Assembly (NCBI GenBank): GCA_963802275.1
Contig: CAWDIB010000004.1
Span: 186,001 to 250,000 of the forward strand
Reading direction: 5' to 3'
Source: CAZMZW01 sp963802275
Lineage (GTDB): Bacteria > Chloroflexota > Anaerolineae > Anaerolineales > Anaerolineaceae
DNA: 64,000 bases
The notes under the pieces are model-generated. The model was not told the origin of the DNA and ran no database searches. It saw only the letters and a program-made list of their open reading frames with translations. This document shows, piece by piece, positions 35,514-44,716 of this stretch. Made by a program: the position numbers and the translations under genes. Numbering within the stretch: position 1 is the first letter of the stretch; every line of letters starts with the position of its first letter.

Positions 35514-36347
35514 TCACTCCTTCACTTCTTCGAATTGGCTGATGGATTCATTCTCTTGATGGATTTTTCGCGAGAAAAGCAAAAAACCGGTATGGGCAAC
35601 CATTCGGTCTGTCGGCCTTAATCGGTCTGCCTCAGGTTTGTAATACCGCAACATCAGCTCGCACACATCGGTGAATGCAAAGGTATTCCTGCGTAGTTCC
35701 ACCAGCGTTTTCATTACCTGGTTGGTTGTCGGCAAAATGGTGCCGAAATAACCACCAGATTTTAATGACTGCCTGACCTGGGGCAAATAATCATAAGGAT
35801 TGGGAAGGTCCAAGAATATGGCATCCACTTCATTCTCTTCGAACCCACTCTCGATATCCAATAGTTTGAACATCACCCGTTTTTCTAAACCCAGCGTGGC
35901 AAGGTTGGTTTTTGCAAGGCGCTGCATTTCTTCCCGTCTTTCATAAGAAATCACCAATCCGGTATCCCCTACCATGTAAGCCAATGCCTGGGTCAATCCG
36001 CCTGAGCCTGTGCCCGCTTCAATGACCCGTGACCCTGGACCAATCCCCATGGTGATCAGAAGAAATCCGATGTCCTTGGGATACATGATCTGGGTATTGC
36101 GCTTGGTGGTACGGATGATATCAGCAATGGATGGCTTAAGAATGAAAAAAGGGCTGCCAGTGTGGCTGAAAACCTGCGTTCCCCAGGGTTTGCCAATTAA
36201 ATCATCGTGTTTGAGGATGCCGCGATGGGTATGAACAGACTGCCCCACTTTCAGGTTGACCAGGTGGAATGCATGCCGCAAGCCAACCAACTGGGCAATA
36301 TCCCCTTCTTGAACTGTATCATGGCTCGATAAATTATTCATTTCCAA
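35514..36347 (-). CDS. trmI: tRNA (adenine58-N1)-methyltransferase
   Basis: A 277-residue TrmI-family class I methyltransferase. The N-terminal beta domain (about 1-75) is followed by the SAM-binding Rossmann fold: V-I-E-A-G-T-G-S-G-G-L-T-Q-A-L is motif I, with E-R-R-E-E-M motif II, and I-F-L-D-L-P-N-P-Y motif IV with the catalytic Asp. It makes m1A58 in the T-loop of tRNA. The D-L-P-N-P signature and the Y-P-K-D motif are intact. First gene of a short leftward unit with the zinc-ribbon protein. Confidence 0.9.
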   Translation of the reverse strand: MEMNNLSSHDTVQEGDIAQLVGLRHAFHLVNLKVGQSVHTHRGILKHDDLIGKPWGTQVFSHTGSPFFILKPSIADIIRTTKRNTQIMYPKDIGFLLITMGIGPGSRVIEAGTGSGGLTQALAYMVGDTGLVISYERREEMQRLAKTNLATLGLEKRVMFKLLDIESGFEENEVDAIFLDLPNPYDYLPQVRQSLKSGGYFGTILPTTNQVMKTLVELRRNTFAFTDVCELMLRYYKPEADRLRPTDRMVAHTGFLLFSRKIHQENESISQFEEVKE

Positions 36348-36358
36348 CCAATAATTTC

Positions 36359-36640
36359 CTATGTATTCTTCTTGTTTTTTTCAGTGGTATCCATTCCCAA
36401 CCAATAAACGATTGCCAGGAAAACCGTACTTCCGATGATGGCAAAACCCAAATTAATCAAACCTATTTTAATGAACCACATGCCAAGCTGCTTACCTGAA
36501 AAATCACCAATCCAAAAACCAACCCAACTGGTAATCAGGTATAAAATCAGCTTCTTAAAATCACCGCCAAGGATCAGGTGGAAAAGTGAACCAAGCAGAA
36601 GAGCTATAAAAGAACCAAAAACAAATGCTGGAAAGGTCAA
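36359..36640 (-). CDS. Small membrane protein, three hydrophobic segments
   Basis: A 93-residue protein with three transmembrane segments (about 4-23, 29-48 and 62-82) and a Lys-rich C-terminus (T-E-K-N-K-K-N-T). No known family is recognised. It lies 11 bp upstream of trmI on the same strand and could be in that operon. Gly-rich helices such as V-G-F-W-I-G-D-F-S-G suggest tight packing. Function unknown. Confidence 0.6.
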   Translation of the reverse strand: MTFPAFVFGSFIALLLGSLFHLILGGDFKKLILYLITSWVGFWIGDFSGKQLGMWFIKIGLINLGFAIIGSTVFLAIVYWLGMDTTEKNKKNT

Positions 36641-36689
36641 GATTGTTTATTCCTGAATCATCACTGTAAAAAAGATTTTAATCGATTAT

Positions 36690-36718
36690 TTTTCAGAACT
36701 ATTGATGGTTGATATAAT
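36690..36718 (+). promoter_or_regulatory. Predicted promoter of the phosphohexomutase gene
   Basis: TTTTCA (36690-36695), 17-bp spacer and a consensus TATAAT (36713-36718). It lies about 27 bp before the ATG, with ribosome binding site GGAGG in between. Confidence 0.55.
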
Positions 36719-36744
36719 ACCCCCATTCTGAATTACCCGGAGGC

Positions 36745-38166
36745 ATGATGTCAAAAATTATCTTTGGCACTGATGGCTGGCGAGGGAGAATCGCCGAGGA
36801 TTATACCTTTGATAGTGTGCGCAGGTGCGCACAAGGTTTTGCCAGCTTTAATAAAGAACATCATAAAGGCAAATCATCATCCATCGTTATTGGGCATGAT
36901 ACGCGTTTTGGTTCGGAATTCTTTGCCCTGGCGGCTGCTGAAGTTTTAGCTGGAAATGGAATGCATGTCTTTCTTACAGATGGAGCCACCCCCACCCCCG
37001 TGATTGCATTTTCGGTCTTGGATAAAAAAGCAGACGGAGCCATCAATATCACCGCTTCACATAATCCCTGGACCGACAATGGTTTCAAGGTCAGGGATGA
37101 GAATGGCGGTGCCATTCCGCCGGAAAACCTCATCCAAATTGAAAAACTAATTCCCGATACAGTTGATGAAGTGAAGCGGATGCCGGCAGAAGAAGCCATG
37201 GCAAAAAAAATGATAGAAAAGTTTGATCCAAAACCAGCCTATGTGCGGCACCTGACCAAACTGGTGGATTTACAGCCAATTAAAGATGCTGGATTTAAGA
37301 TCCTGGTGGACGCGATGTGGGGAAATGGCAGCCGCTGGTTCACAGAACTGCTGGCTGGCGGCAAAACAACCGTTCAGGAAATCCATAACCAAAGAAACCC
37401 ATTCTTCCCCGAAATGGAACGCCCGGAACCCATCCGTCCGAATATTGATGTCGGTCTGCAGACCACCGTCGCCACCAAATCCGATGTGTTGATCATCAAC
37501 GATGGTGATGCTGACCGGGTTGGCATCGGTGATGAGAATGGCGAATTCATCAATCAGTTGCAGGTTTTTGCCCTGCTGGCTTATTATTGCCTTGAAATTC
37601 GCGGTGAAAGAGGTGCGATCGTAAAAACACTTTCTACTACAAGCATGCTTGAAAAACTAGGCAAAATTTACAATGTGCCGGTTCATGAGACTGGTGTTGG
37701 ATTCAAGTATGTAGCTCCCAAAATGATGGAAACCAATGCGCTGATCGGCGGTGAAGAATCCGGGGGGTTTGCATTCCGTGGAAATGTCCCCGAACGCGAT
37801 GGCATATTGGCTGGCTTATATTTCCTTGATTTCATGGTCAAGACCGGTAAAAAACCATCCGAGCTGCTGCAGTTGTTGTTCAGCAAAATTGGCGCTCACT
37901 ACTACGACCGAATTGACCGGGGATTCAGCGGTGACCGGAAAGAGCGCGAAGCGCTTATCCAGTCCGCCAAACCGGAAAAAATCGGAGGTCTGAAAGTTGA
38001 AGGGTTAAATTCGCTGGATGGTTATAAATTCCTGCTGGAAGATGGTGGCTGGGTATTGATCCGTTTTTCAGGCACTGAGCCGAAAATGCGGGTCTACACT
38101 GAAACAACCCACGGAGATAAAGTCCAGGCAATTCTAAAGGATGGATTAAAGATAGCAGGCCTTTGA
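36745..38166 (+). CDS. Phosphoglucomutase/phosphomannomutase family protein
   Basis: A 473-residue alpha-D-phosphohexomutase with all four domains. Start motif F-G-T-D-G-W-R-G, phosphoserine loop I-T-A-S-H-N-P-W, metal-binding loop D-G-D-A-D-R, sugar-binding G-G-E-E-S-G-G and C-terminal phosphate-binding F-S-G-T-E-P-K. These enzymes interconvert hexose 1- and 6-phosphates. Whether glucose, mannose or glucosamine is preferred cannot be told; G-E-E-S-G is shared by glucose/mannose forms. It starts at ATG 36745 (36748 also possible) and precedes tatD by 3 bp. Confidence 0.92.
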   Translation: MMSKIIFGTDGWRGRIAEDYTFDSVRRCAQGFASFNKEHHKGKSSSIVIGHDTRFGSEFFALAAAEVLAGNGMHVFLTDGATPTPVIAFSVLDKKADGAINITASHNPWTDNGFKVRDENGGAIPPENLIQIEKLIPDTVDEVKRMPAEEAMAKKMIEKFDPKPAYVRHLTKLVDLQPIKDAGFKILVDAMWGNGSRWFTELLAGGKTTVQEIHNQRNPFFPEMERPEPIRPNIDVGLQTTVATKSDVLIINDGDADRVGIGDENGEFINQLQVFALLAYYCLEIRGERGAIVKTLSTTSMLEKLGKIYNVPVHETGVGFKYVAPKMMETNALIGGEESGGFAFRGNVPERDGILAGLYFLDFMVKTGKKPSELLQLLFSKIGAHYYDRIDRGFSGDRKEREALIQSAKPEKIGGLKVEGLNSLDGYKFLLEDGGWVLIRFSGTEPKMRVYTETTHGDKVQAILKDGLKIAGL

Positions 38167-38169
38167 TCA

Positions 38170-38985
38170 TTGAATCAATTTTGCGATACCCACAGTCACC
38201 TTACCCTGCCCCAGTTTGATATCGATCGCTCCGAGGTCATCCAGAGAGCGATTGATATTGGCATAAAAAAAATCCTCATCCCTGGGATTGACATCACTTC
38301 AAGCCAGCAAGGAAACCGGCTATGCACAACTTTTCCCGGTTTTCTTTATGCAGCGGTTGGCATACACCCAAACACGAATAGCGATAATTTCGCTAATGCA
38401 CTCCAATCCATAGTTGCAATGGCAGACCACCCTGCCGTAGTTGCCATCGGTGAAATCGGGATGGATTACTACCGAATGGGTAACCCAAAACCATTGCAAC
38501 AGCAGGCATTCATCAGCCAACTGGAAATCGCAGATGATTTTAACTTGCCCGTATGCATCCACAGCCGCGATGCCGCCCATGATATTTTGGATATTCTGGA
38601 AAAGCACCTGGCAAAAAGAAACTGTGGAGTCAAGCGAAAAATCAATGGCGTTTTCCACTCATTTTCGGGTGACCTTGACATTGCCAGGAGAATCATTGCT
38701 CTTGGCTTTCTACTGGGGATCTCCGGTTCTATCACCTACCCGAAAAACACAGGTTTGGCAGATATCGTTAAAAAAATTGGTATTGATTACCTGGTGGTTG
38801 AGACAGATGCTCCGTATCTTGCACCGCAAAAAGTCAGAGGTCAGCGTAATCAGCCAGAGTATGTCCTCCAAGTGGTTGAAAAGCTATCCTTGATTCTTGA
38901 TTTGCCTGTTGAGATAATTTGTCAAACCACCAATGAAAATGCCGAACGTCTCTTTCAATGGGAAAATAAAAAGAGCCAGTCATGA
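38170..38985 (+). CDS. tatD: TatD-family metal-dependent DNase
   Basis: A 271-residue TIM-barrel hydrolase of the TatD family. Metal-binding motifs: C-D-T-H-S-H-L at the start, G-E-I-G-M-D-Y-Y, I-H-S-R-D-A, V-F-H-S-F-S-G and E-T-D-A-P-Y-L. Homologues have 3'-5' exonuclease activity and take part in DNA turnover or repair. Translation seems to begin at a TTG (38170), 3 bp after the mutase stop, so coupling is likely. The coding end overlaps the terminator hairpin. Confidence 0.9.
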   Translation: MNQFCDTHSHLTLPQFDIDRSEVIQRAIDIGIKKILIPGIDITSSQQGNRLCTTFPGFLYAAVGIHPNTNSDNFANALQSIVAMADHPAVVAIGEIGMDYYRMGNPKPLQQQAFISQLEIADDFNLPVCIHSRDAAHDILDILEKHLAKRNCGVKRKINGVFHSFSGDLDIARRIIALGFLLGISGSITYPKNTGLADIVKKIGIDYLVVETDAPYLAPQKVRGQRNQPEYVLQVVEKLSLILDLPVEIICQTTNENAERLFQWENKKSQS

Positions 38986-38999
38986 AAGGCTCTTTTTTT
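38969..38999. terminator. Bidirectional terminator of tatD and tRNA-Leu
   Basis: AAAAGAGCC / GGCTCTTTT form a 9-bp stem with a 10-base loop and a T run on the plus strand; the minus strand reads out with a T-rich tail as well. It lies between the end of tatD and the 3' end of the convergent tRNA gene. Confidence 0.85.
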
Positions 39000-39000
39000 A

Positions 39001-39083
39001 TGCGCTGGGGGGGAATTGAACCCCCACGCCTATACGGCACATGGCCCTCAACCATGCCTGTCTGCCAGTTCCAGCACCAGCGC
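39001..39083 (-). tRNA. tRNA-Leu (anticodon GAG)
   Basis: On the minus strand the 83-nt sequence folds as a class II tRNA. The acceptor stem GCGCTGG pairs perfectly with CCAGCGC, the anticodon stem CATGG/CCATG encloses the loop TTGAGGG with anticodon GAG, a long variable arm follows, and the T arm is GGGGG-TTCAATT-CCCCC. Discriminator base A is at 39001; CCA is not encoded. The long variable arm and A73 agree with leucine. It reads CUC and CUU codons. Confidence 0.95.
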
Positions 39084-39188
39084 AGTTCGCATGGTATTAT
39101 AACTAGCTGTGTGGTGCTGTCAAGTAAGGGCTCTGAACACAAGTAAAATTATCGATATAGGTTTAAGAACGCTGATAAGGAGAGAAAG

Positions 39189-40177
39189 ATGCCGATCATA
39201 CTCGATATGATGGGATCCGATAAATATCCCGAGCCGGAAATTCCAGCTGCCATCGAGGCCGCCAAAGAAATCAAGGATGAATTGATCCTGGTTGGAGATA
39301 CCAATCTGTTTCAGCAAAAAGTCATGGAGCTTGGCGGGGAAAAACTGCCAATCACTTTCGTGCATGCCCCGGATGTCATTGAAATGACCGATAAACCTGT
39401 GGAGGGCACCCGGCAAAAACCCAACAATTCCATGGCAGTGGGAATACGTTTAATAAAAGAGGGCAAAGGGGAAGCTTTCGTCACTGCTGGCAATACCGGT
39501 GCGGCCATGTTCAATGCCATTCGCACCCTCGGCAGAATCGAAGGCGTCCAGCGGCCGGCATTATCGGCGCTTTTTCCAACACGAAGCGGCCGATGTATCG
39601 TCCTGGATATTGGCGCAAATGTGGATTGCCGCCCGGAGTTTTTGTACCAATTTGCCATTCTGGGAAGCGTCTATGCGGAAAAAGTTCTAGGGAAAGAAAA
39701 ACCGCGTGTTGGTCTCTTATCCAATGGTGAAGAGCCCGGCAAAGGCAATCAATTGATCAAAGACACCTTCCCTTTGCTTGAAAAAAGCGGTGTGAATTTC
39801 ATCGGAAATGTGGAAGGTAAGGAGTTGTTCGGAGGAGCCGCTGATGTGGTGGTGACCGATGGTTTTGTCGGGAATGTATTGGTGAAAAGCAGTGAAGCAG
39901 TGGCAAAACTTATTACCGAAATCTCTAAAAGAAGAGTTGATGAGTTCTTTTAGTTACGAAAATAGGTGCAATATTAGCAAAGCCGGCTTTTTCCAGGATT
40001 AAAAAACTGGTAGATCCCAGCGAGGTTGGCGCTGCTCCCCTGTTGGGAATTGACGGATTGGTTTTCGTCGGTCATGGCAGATCCGATTCACGCGCCCTGG
40101 TAAGCGCAATCCGGCTGGCGCATCAGACAGTAAAAATCGGGTTGATTCAATCCATTAAAGAAAAGTTTTCTTCTTAA
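39189..40177 (+). CDS. plsX: Phosphate acyltransferase PlsX (frameshifted)
   Basis: PlsX makes acyl-phosphate from acyl-ACP at the membrane for phospholipid synthesis. Motifs: I-L-D-M-M-G-S-D at the start, T-A-G-N-T-G-A, L-D-I-G-A-N-V-D-C and D-G-F-V-G-N-V. The frame stops at TAG 39951-39953, but adding one T to the run at 39948-39951 gives D-E-F-F-L-V-T-K-I-G-A and the usual C-terminus with L-L-G-I-D-G-L-V-F-V-G-H-G-R-S-D. Corrected length is about 329 residues. As plsX is usually essential, a sequencing error is the best explanation. Shine-Dalgarno AAGGAGAG precedes the ATG. Confidence 0.88.
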
Positions 40178-40198
40178 TCTTGATACAGGAAATCAAAT

Positions 40199-40907
40199 AT
40201 GAAATTATCAATTAATGAAAAGCAGATCAAACGCAACAAGACCATTGCCCAATACTCGCTATACGGCGCCATTGCCTTGATTGGCGTGGGATTGTTCTTA
40301 ACCCTGACCAATTCCAAGAATGAGGATCTGGTGACCAATTTGAGTTATCTGATCTTGTTGCCCGCTTACATCCTGATGCAGGTAAATGCAATGATGATGC
40401 ATAGATGGGGAAAGTCCCCTAGGGAGGACGAAATTGTAACAAATGCATTAAAGGGCATTGACAATCGTCATTCTCTTTACCACTACAACGACACCAATAT
40501 CTCATCTGCTGGTTGGACCAAGCGGCATTTGGATCATCAATGCATTTCATCAGCAGGGTAACATCACCTACGACGAAAACAAGAAAAAATATGTTCAAAA
40601 AGGCGGGGGAAATTTTTTAACAAAATTATTTGCATTGGATTCATTGAGTGATATCGAGAGAGAATCCAGCAAGCAGCGCAAATTACTCGAAAAATATTTG
40701 CATGAAATTAATGTTCGAGATAATCCTAATGCCATAGTCGCCAACGTCTTCTACCATCGTGATACCAAAGTGGATGCGAAGAATGCCCCCGAATTAACCA
40801 TGCATATCAGCAAATTAAAAGATCTGATTCGGCAAAAAGGAAAAACGTCGACCAACAAATCGGTATGGTTTGAAAAACTTCAAGGCAAGCTACCAGAGGC
40901 AGAATAG
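40199..40907 (+). CDS. Membrane protein with NERD-like domain (frameshifted)
   Basis: About 235 residues after correction. Two transmembrane helices (about 19-38 and 48-68) are followed by a NERD-type region: E-D-E-I-V-T-N-A-L-K-G-I-D, then S-H-L-L-V-G-P-S-G-I-W-I-I. NERD (nuclease-related) domains occur in DNA-processing and uncharacterised proteins. The frame breaks at about 40496-40500; dropping one base joins N-D-T-N to S-H-L-L-V-G-P. It follows plsX by 21 bp. The catalytic residues of nucleases are not obvious, so no activity is claimed. Confidence 0.65.
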
Positions 40908-40920
40908 TCAATTTATTTAA

Positions 40921-41634
40921 TCAGGCAGACCTTAAATCATCTATTTCATTCTGATCAAGATTTCTCCACATGCCTGGTTGAAGGTCCTTCAGTTCCAATC
41001 CGCCAATACGGATTCGAATTATTCTCAACACAGGCAAACCGACCGAAGTGCCCATCTCGCGGATTTGCCTTTTATGTCCCTCACGTAGGATGATTTTCAA
41101 CCAATGTCCATTAGAATTTCGTTTTATATTGACTACTTTGGCTGGAGACGTCATTTTTCCATCAGGCAGGACGATTCCTTTTCTTAATACCTCCAATTGC
41201 CGCTGTTCCGGTTCATGACTCACCTGGACCAGATACTCTTTCTCGTGTTGATATCTGGGATGGGTTAACTGATTGGCAAGTTCTCCATCATTGGTGATTA
41301 ATATCAGCCCCTCACTGTTTTTATCCAACCTTCCAACGATGAACAAATAATCCGTAGAAGGAATAAAATCCCTGACAGTTTTTGATTTTCTTGAAGGATA
41401 AATTTCAGAAAGAACCCCTACCGGCTTATTAAAGGCTATATATTGATAATGTAATGGTTTTATTTCTACCTTTTCATTATCCACCATGATCTCGTCTTTA
41501 CCCTCATCCGCCCTTGAACCAAGATTGACCACTAATCCATTGACCTTAACCCGCTGTTCACTGATCAACTTTTCACACACGCGCCTTGAGCCAAACCCGG
41601 CGCGCGAGAGTATTTTTTGCAATCGTTCCTGCAC
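40921..41634 (-). CDS. rluB: rRNA pseudouridine synthase, RluB/RsuA family
   Basis: A 237-residue pseudouridine synthase with an N-terminal S4 RNA-binding domain (E-R-L-Q-K-I-L-S-R-A-G-F-G-S-R-R) and the catalytic domain with the Asp motif G-R-L-D-K-N-S-E-G-L. The C-terminal R-E-G-H-K-R-Q-I-R is typical of the RluB/E/F/RsuA branch. It likely modifies 23S rRNA (position 2605 in E. coli numbering). It follows scpB on the same strand by 7 bp, a very common gene pair. Confidence 0.92.
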   Translation of the reverse strand: MQERLQKILSRAGFGSRRVCEKLISEQRVKVNGLVVNLGSRADEGKDEIMVDNEKVEIKPLHYQYIAFNKPVGVLSEIYPSRKSKTVRDFIPSTDYLFIVGRLDKNSEGLILITNDGELANQLTHPRYQHEKEYLVQVSHEPEQRQLEVLRKGIVLPDGKMTSPAKVVNIKRNSNGHWLKIILREGHKRQIREMGTSVGLPVLRIIRIRIGGLELKDLQPGMWRNLDQNEIDDLRSA

Positions 41635-41641
41635 GGATCGA

Positions 41642-42232
41642 TCAATCCTTTAAGATTTTCCCGTTCGGTGAACTCTCTTGTTTTTGTATTTCGTCAAATT
41701 GAGGTAATTCCCCAAGAGAAGATAATCCAAAATTTTGAAGGAATTCGTTGGTGGTTCCGTATAATATCGGACGCCCTGCCCCTTCACTTCTACCAATCTC
41801 CTGAATCAAACCTTTATTGAGCAAATTCCTCATGACACCATCGCTGTTCACACCCCTGACCTCATCAACATCCGGACGGGTGACCGGTTGACGGTACGCA
41901 ACGATAGAAAGTGCTTCCAACGCCGCCTGGCTCAAGGATGAGGTTTCTTCCTGGCCCAGATACTGTTCAATCGTGGAATGAAGCTCTGGAGCAGATGTAA
42001 GTTGAAATCGGCCATTGAATTCCTCCAGCCGCAAACCACTACCCGCTTCATATCCCGCAGAAAGATCTTTTAATGCCTCTTCAATCATCTTGGGCTTTTC
42101 ATCAATATAATTTGCCAATTGGGTGATTGAAATCGGGGATGCGGAAACGAATAAAAGCGCTTCAATTTTTGCTTTAAGTTCTTGTTTTCGGGTGTTATCT
42201 TCTTGAATTTCGCCCATGCTATAATAACTCAC
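41642..42232 (-). CDS. scpB: Segregation and condensation protein ScpB
   Basis: A 196-residue ScpB protein made of two winged helices. Typical motifs are K-A-K-I-E-A-L-L-F-V-S near the start, and A-L-E-A-L-S-I-V-A-Y-R-Q-P-V-T-R with R-G-V-N-S-D-G-V in the second half. With ScpA and SMC it forms the chromosome-condensing complex. Start is GTG at 42232 or, equally likely, ATG at 42217. scpA is not in the window directly upstream; a divergent epimerase gene lies there instead. Confidence 0.93.
   Translation of the reverse strand: MSYYSMGEIQEDNTRKQELKAKIEALLFVSASPISITQLANYIDEKPKMIEEALKDLSAGYEAGSGLRLEEFNGRFQLTSAPELHSTIEQYLGQEETSSLSQAALEALSIVAYRQPVTRPDVDEVRGVNSDGVMRNLLNKGLIQEIGRSEGAGRPILYGTTNEFLQNFGLSSLGELPQFDEIQKQESSPNGKILKD
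42217..42225 (+). promoter_or_regulatory. Extended -10 promoter for the epimerase gene
   Basis: TGCTATAAT is a perfect extended -10 element about 60 bp upstream of the epimerase ATG. No matching -35 is needed for this type. It overlaps the 5' end of scpB on the other strand. Confidence 0.5.
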
Positions 42233-42285
42233 TAATTTTTTCAGGGATTATAACCGAAGAGTTTTCCTTTACAGAGTTTTAAATC

Positions 42286-43257
42286 ATGCGAATCTTAATC
42301 ACTGGCGCAGCAGGTTTTCTCGGTTCCCACCTGTGTGACCGTTTTCTTGGGTTGGGACATGAGGTCATCGGAATGGATAATTTCATAACCGGAAGCGCGG
42401 ATAACCTGGCCCATCTATCTGGAAACGAGGCATTTACTTTCATTCGTCACGATGTGGCGGATTATATTTTTGTCCCAGGAAAAATGGACGCCGTACTACA
42501 TTTTGCTTCACCAGCCAGCCCAAATGCAGCTTCACCATTCGGCTTTCCCAACCTGCCCATCCAAACCATGAAAGCAGGAGCACTGGGGACGCACAATACA
42601 CTTGGCGTTGCCAGGGTGCATAAATCCCGTTATTTGCTGGCTTCAACGAGCGAAATCTATGGTGATCCACTGGAACATCCGCAGAAAGAAACTTACTGGG
42701 GGCATGTAGACCCGATAGGATTGAGATCGGTTTATGATGAGGCAAAGCGTTTTGCCGAAGCACTAACCATGGCTTATCACCGGTATCATGGATTAAATAC
42801 ATCAATCGTGCGTATATTTAATACCTATGGACCACGTATGCGTCTTGATGATGGTAGAGCCATTCCAAATTTTCTCCAACAGGCAATCAATAAAGAACCA
42901 TTAACTGTCTATGGCAGTGGTATGCAAACGAGAAGTTTTTGTTATGTGGATGATTTGGTGAACGGCATTGTGGATCTTCTTCTCTCGGATCAACATGAGC
43001 CCATCAATCTGGGCAACCCTGAGGAGATAACTATGAAGGACCTAGCAATTCTGATTAATCGCTTGTTGCACAATCCCGAAAAAATCACCTTTCTGGATAA
43101 TAAGACCACAGGAGATGATCCAGCCAGGAGACAACCGGATATTTCCAAAGCGAAGAGACTACTCAATTGGATGCCAAAAATCAACCTGGAAGAAGGCGTC
43201 ATGCGAACCCTGCCATATTTCCGCAACAAAATGGGGTTATCTGATGTCCAGGATTAG
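42286..43257 (+). CDS. NAD-dependent sugar-nucleotide epimerase/decarboxylase
   Basis: A 323-residue extended SDR enzyme. NAD-binding motif G-A-A-G-F-L-G-S-H is at the N-terminus, H-F-A-S-P-A-S-P and S-T-S-E-I-Y-G-D-P follow, and the catalytic pair lies in Y-D-E-A-K-R (Tyr-x-x-x-Lys). E-T-Y-W-G-H-V-D-P-I-G-x-R-S-V-Y-D-E-A-K-R is the pattern of UDP-glucuronate decarboxylase (UDP-xylose synthase). It would act in the cytoplasm to supply a sugar nucleotide for glycans. Its end overlaps the gtrA start. Confidence 0.87.
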   Translation: MRILITGAAGFLGSHLCDRFLGLGHEVIGMDNFITGSADNLAHLSGNEAFTFIRHDVADYIFVPGKMDAVLHFASPASPNAASPFGFPNLPIQTMKAGALGTHNTLGVARVHKSRYLLASTSEIYGDPLEHPQKETYWGHVDPIGLRSVYDEAKRFAEALTMAYHRYHGLNTSIVRIFNTYGPRMRLDDGRAIPNFLQQAINKEPLTVYGSGMQTRSFCYVDDLVNGIVDLLLSDQHEPINLGNPEEITMKDLAILINRLLHNPEKITFLDNKTTGDDPARRQPDISKAKRLLNWMPKINLEEGVMRTLPYFRNKMGLSDVQD

Positions 43258-43699
43258 CCAAAAGGAAAAAGCAAGATTCTTTAAATTCGCCCTGGTGGGT
43301 ATCAGTGGAACTCTTATAGATATCGGGCTATTCAATCTTTTTAACCAGGGATTTGGCGTTCCGGCCAATTCCGCAAAAGCTTATTCGTTCAGCCTGGCTG
43401 TATTCAATAATTTTCTATGGAATCGTCTTTGGACATTCCCGGAATCCAAATCTTTACCGTTTGTGAAACAATTCTCGCAGTATCTTCTCGTTAGTGTGAT
43501 AGGCTTATTAATTAATATATATATATTTGCTACATTTGACCAGCGGTTAATTAATTTATTTGATGTAGTGCTTCCGGCTGATTTCATTCTGAATTCAACA
43601 GTAGTGGGGCATAATGTTGCAGTAGCCATCGCCACCATCGTTGTTCTTTTTTGGAATTTTTTTGCCAATCGATTCTGGACTTTTAAGAACATCGAATAA
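43244..43699 (+). CDS. GtrA-family membrane protein
   Basis: A 151-residue protein with four transmembrane helices of the GtrA family. F-K-F-A-L-V-G-I-S-G-T-L-I-D-I-G-L starts helix 1, and F-N-N-F-L-W-N-R-L-W-T-F and F-W-N-F-F-A-N-R-F-W-T-F are the duplicated family motif. GtrA proteins are thought to help move undecaprenyl-phosphate-linked sugars across the membrane. ATG at 43244 overlaps the epimerase stop by 14 bp, suggesting joint work on an envelope sugar. Confidence 0.88.
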   Translation: MSRISQKEKARFFKFALVGISGTLIDIGLFNLFNQGFGVPANSAKAYSFSLAVFNNFLWNRLWTFPESKSLPFVKQFSQYLLVSVIGLLINIYIFATFDQRLINLFDVVLPADFILNSTVVGHNVAVAIATIVVLFWNFFANRFWTFKNIE

Positions 43700-43710
43700 A
43701 GAGAATCAAA

Positions 43711-44706
43711 ATGACCAACCTGAATCACAGAAGGCGTTTGGAAGAGGTACTTGCTGGTGAAAGACCCGACCGGGTACCGATCTCTTTTTGGCGCCATTTT
43801 CCCGTGGACGACCAAACTCCACAGGGTTTGGCCAAGGCTGTGCTTGATTTTCAAGAAAGATATGACTTTGATCTCGTAAAAGTAACGCCGGCCTCCTCAT
43901 TTAGTCTTTACGATTATGGGGTAAGAGATGAATGGCACGGCAACCCGGAAGGTACAAGAGATTACATCACTCAATTCAGTGATGCCATTCAAGCTCGAGA
44001 AAAAATCAAAGTACAGAATCCCACAAAAGGTAAACTGGGAGAGCAACTTGAGTGTCTACGTTTGATCAAAAAGGCACTTCCTGTTCATACTCCATTTATT
44101 CAGACTATTTTCAGTCCTCTGGCACAATTAAAAAATATTGTTGGCCGAAATACTCTACCCTTTTTCCTGAGAAGTCATCCATTTGAAGCCAATGAAATCA
44201 TAAAAGTACTCGCCCATTCAACCATTTTATTCATCGAGGAATGCAAGAAAATAAAAATTGATGGCATCTTCTACGCTGTACAAGCAGCTAGTTATGACCT
44301 ACTCAGTGAAAATGAATATTTAACCTTTGGTAAACCCTATGACCTTGAGGTCTTATCGCACGTTCAGGACCTTTGGCTTAACCTGCTACATATTCATGGC
44401 AATCACATCATGTTCAACTTGATCAAAGATTACCCATGTCAAGTCTTCAATTGGCATGATCGTGAAACAAGTCCTTCATTAAGCGAAGCGCTTAAGACAA
44501 CAAATAAAGTTGCATGTGGAGGACTTAAGAAAATTGAAACGATGGTGCTGGGCAATCCTGTGGAAATCCACAAAGAAATACGCAACGCATTTGAGCAAAC
44601 GAATGGCATACGCTGGATACTCAGCACTGGATGTGTGCTCATGTTGACCACCCCGCAGGGCAACATTGAAGCTGCCATTGAACAAATAAAATCGCTATCC
44701 CTTTAA
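43711..44706 (+). CDS. Uroporphyrinogen-decarboxylase-family protein
   Basis: A 331-residue TIM-barrel protein of the UroD superfamily: N-H-R-R-R-L-E-E-V-L-A-G-E-R-P-D-R-V-P at the N-terminus. It resembles the large subgroup of UroD-like proteins related to methyltransferases such as MtaA and CmuA more than HemE itself, because the HemE signature P-V-W-x-M-R-Q-A-G-R is absent. No corrinoid protein or other heme gene is nearby. The reaction is unknown. It lies 11 bp after gtrA and 10 bp before rsmD. Confidence 0.8.
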   Translation: MTNLNHRRRLEEVLAGERPDRVPISFWRHFPVDDQTPQGLAKAVLDFQERYDFDLVKVTPASSFSLYDYGVRDEWHGNPEGTRDYITQFSDAIQAREKIKVQNPTKGKLGEQLECLRLIKKALPVHTPFIQTIFSPLAQLKNIVGRNTLPFFLRSHPFEANEIIKVLAHSTILFIEECKKIKIDGIFYAVQAASYDLLSENEYLTFGKPYDLEVLSHVQDLWLNLLHIHGNHIMFNLIKDYPCQVFNWHDRETSPSLSEALKTTNKVACGGLKKIETMVLGNPVEIHKEIRNAFEQTNGIRWILSTGCVLMLTTPQGNIEAAIEQIKSLSL

Positions 44707-44716
44707 GGACCATCTC

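Noticed and set aside
39189..39953. Short PlsX lacking its C-terminus as a pseudogene
   Set aside because: The missing C-terminus follows at once in another frame with all motifs, and the gene is normally essential.
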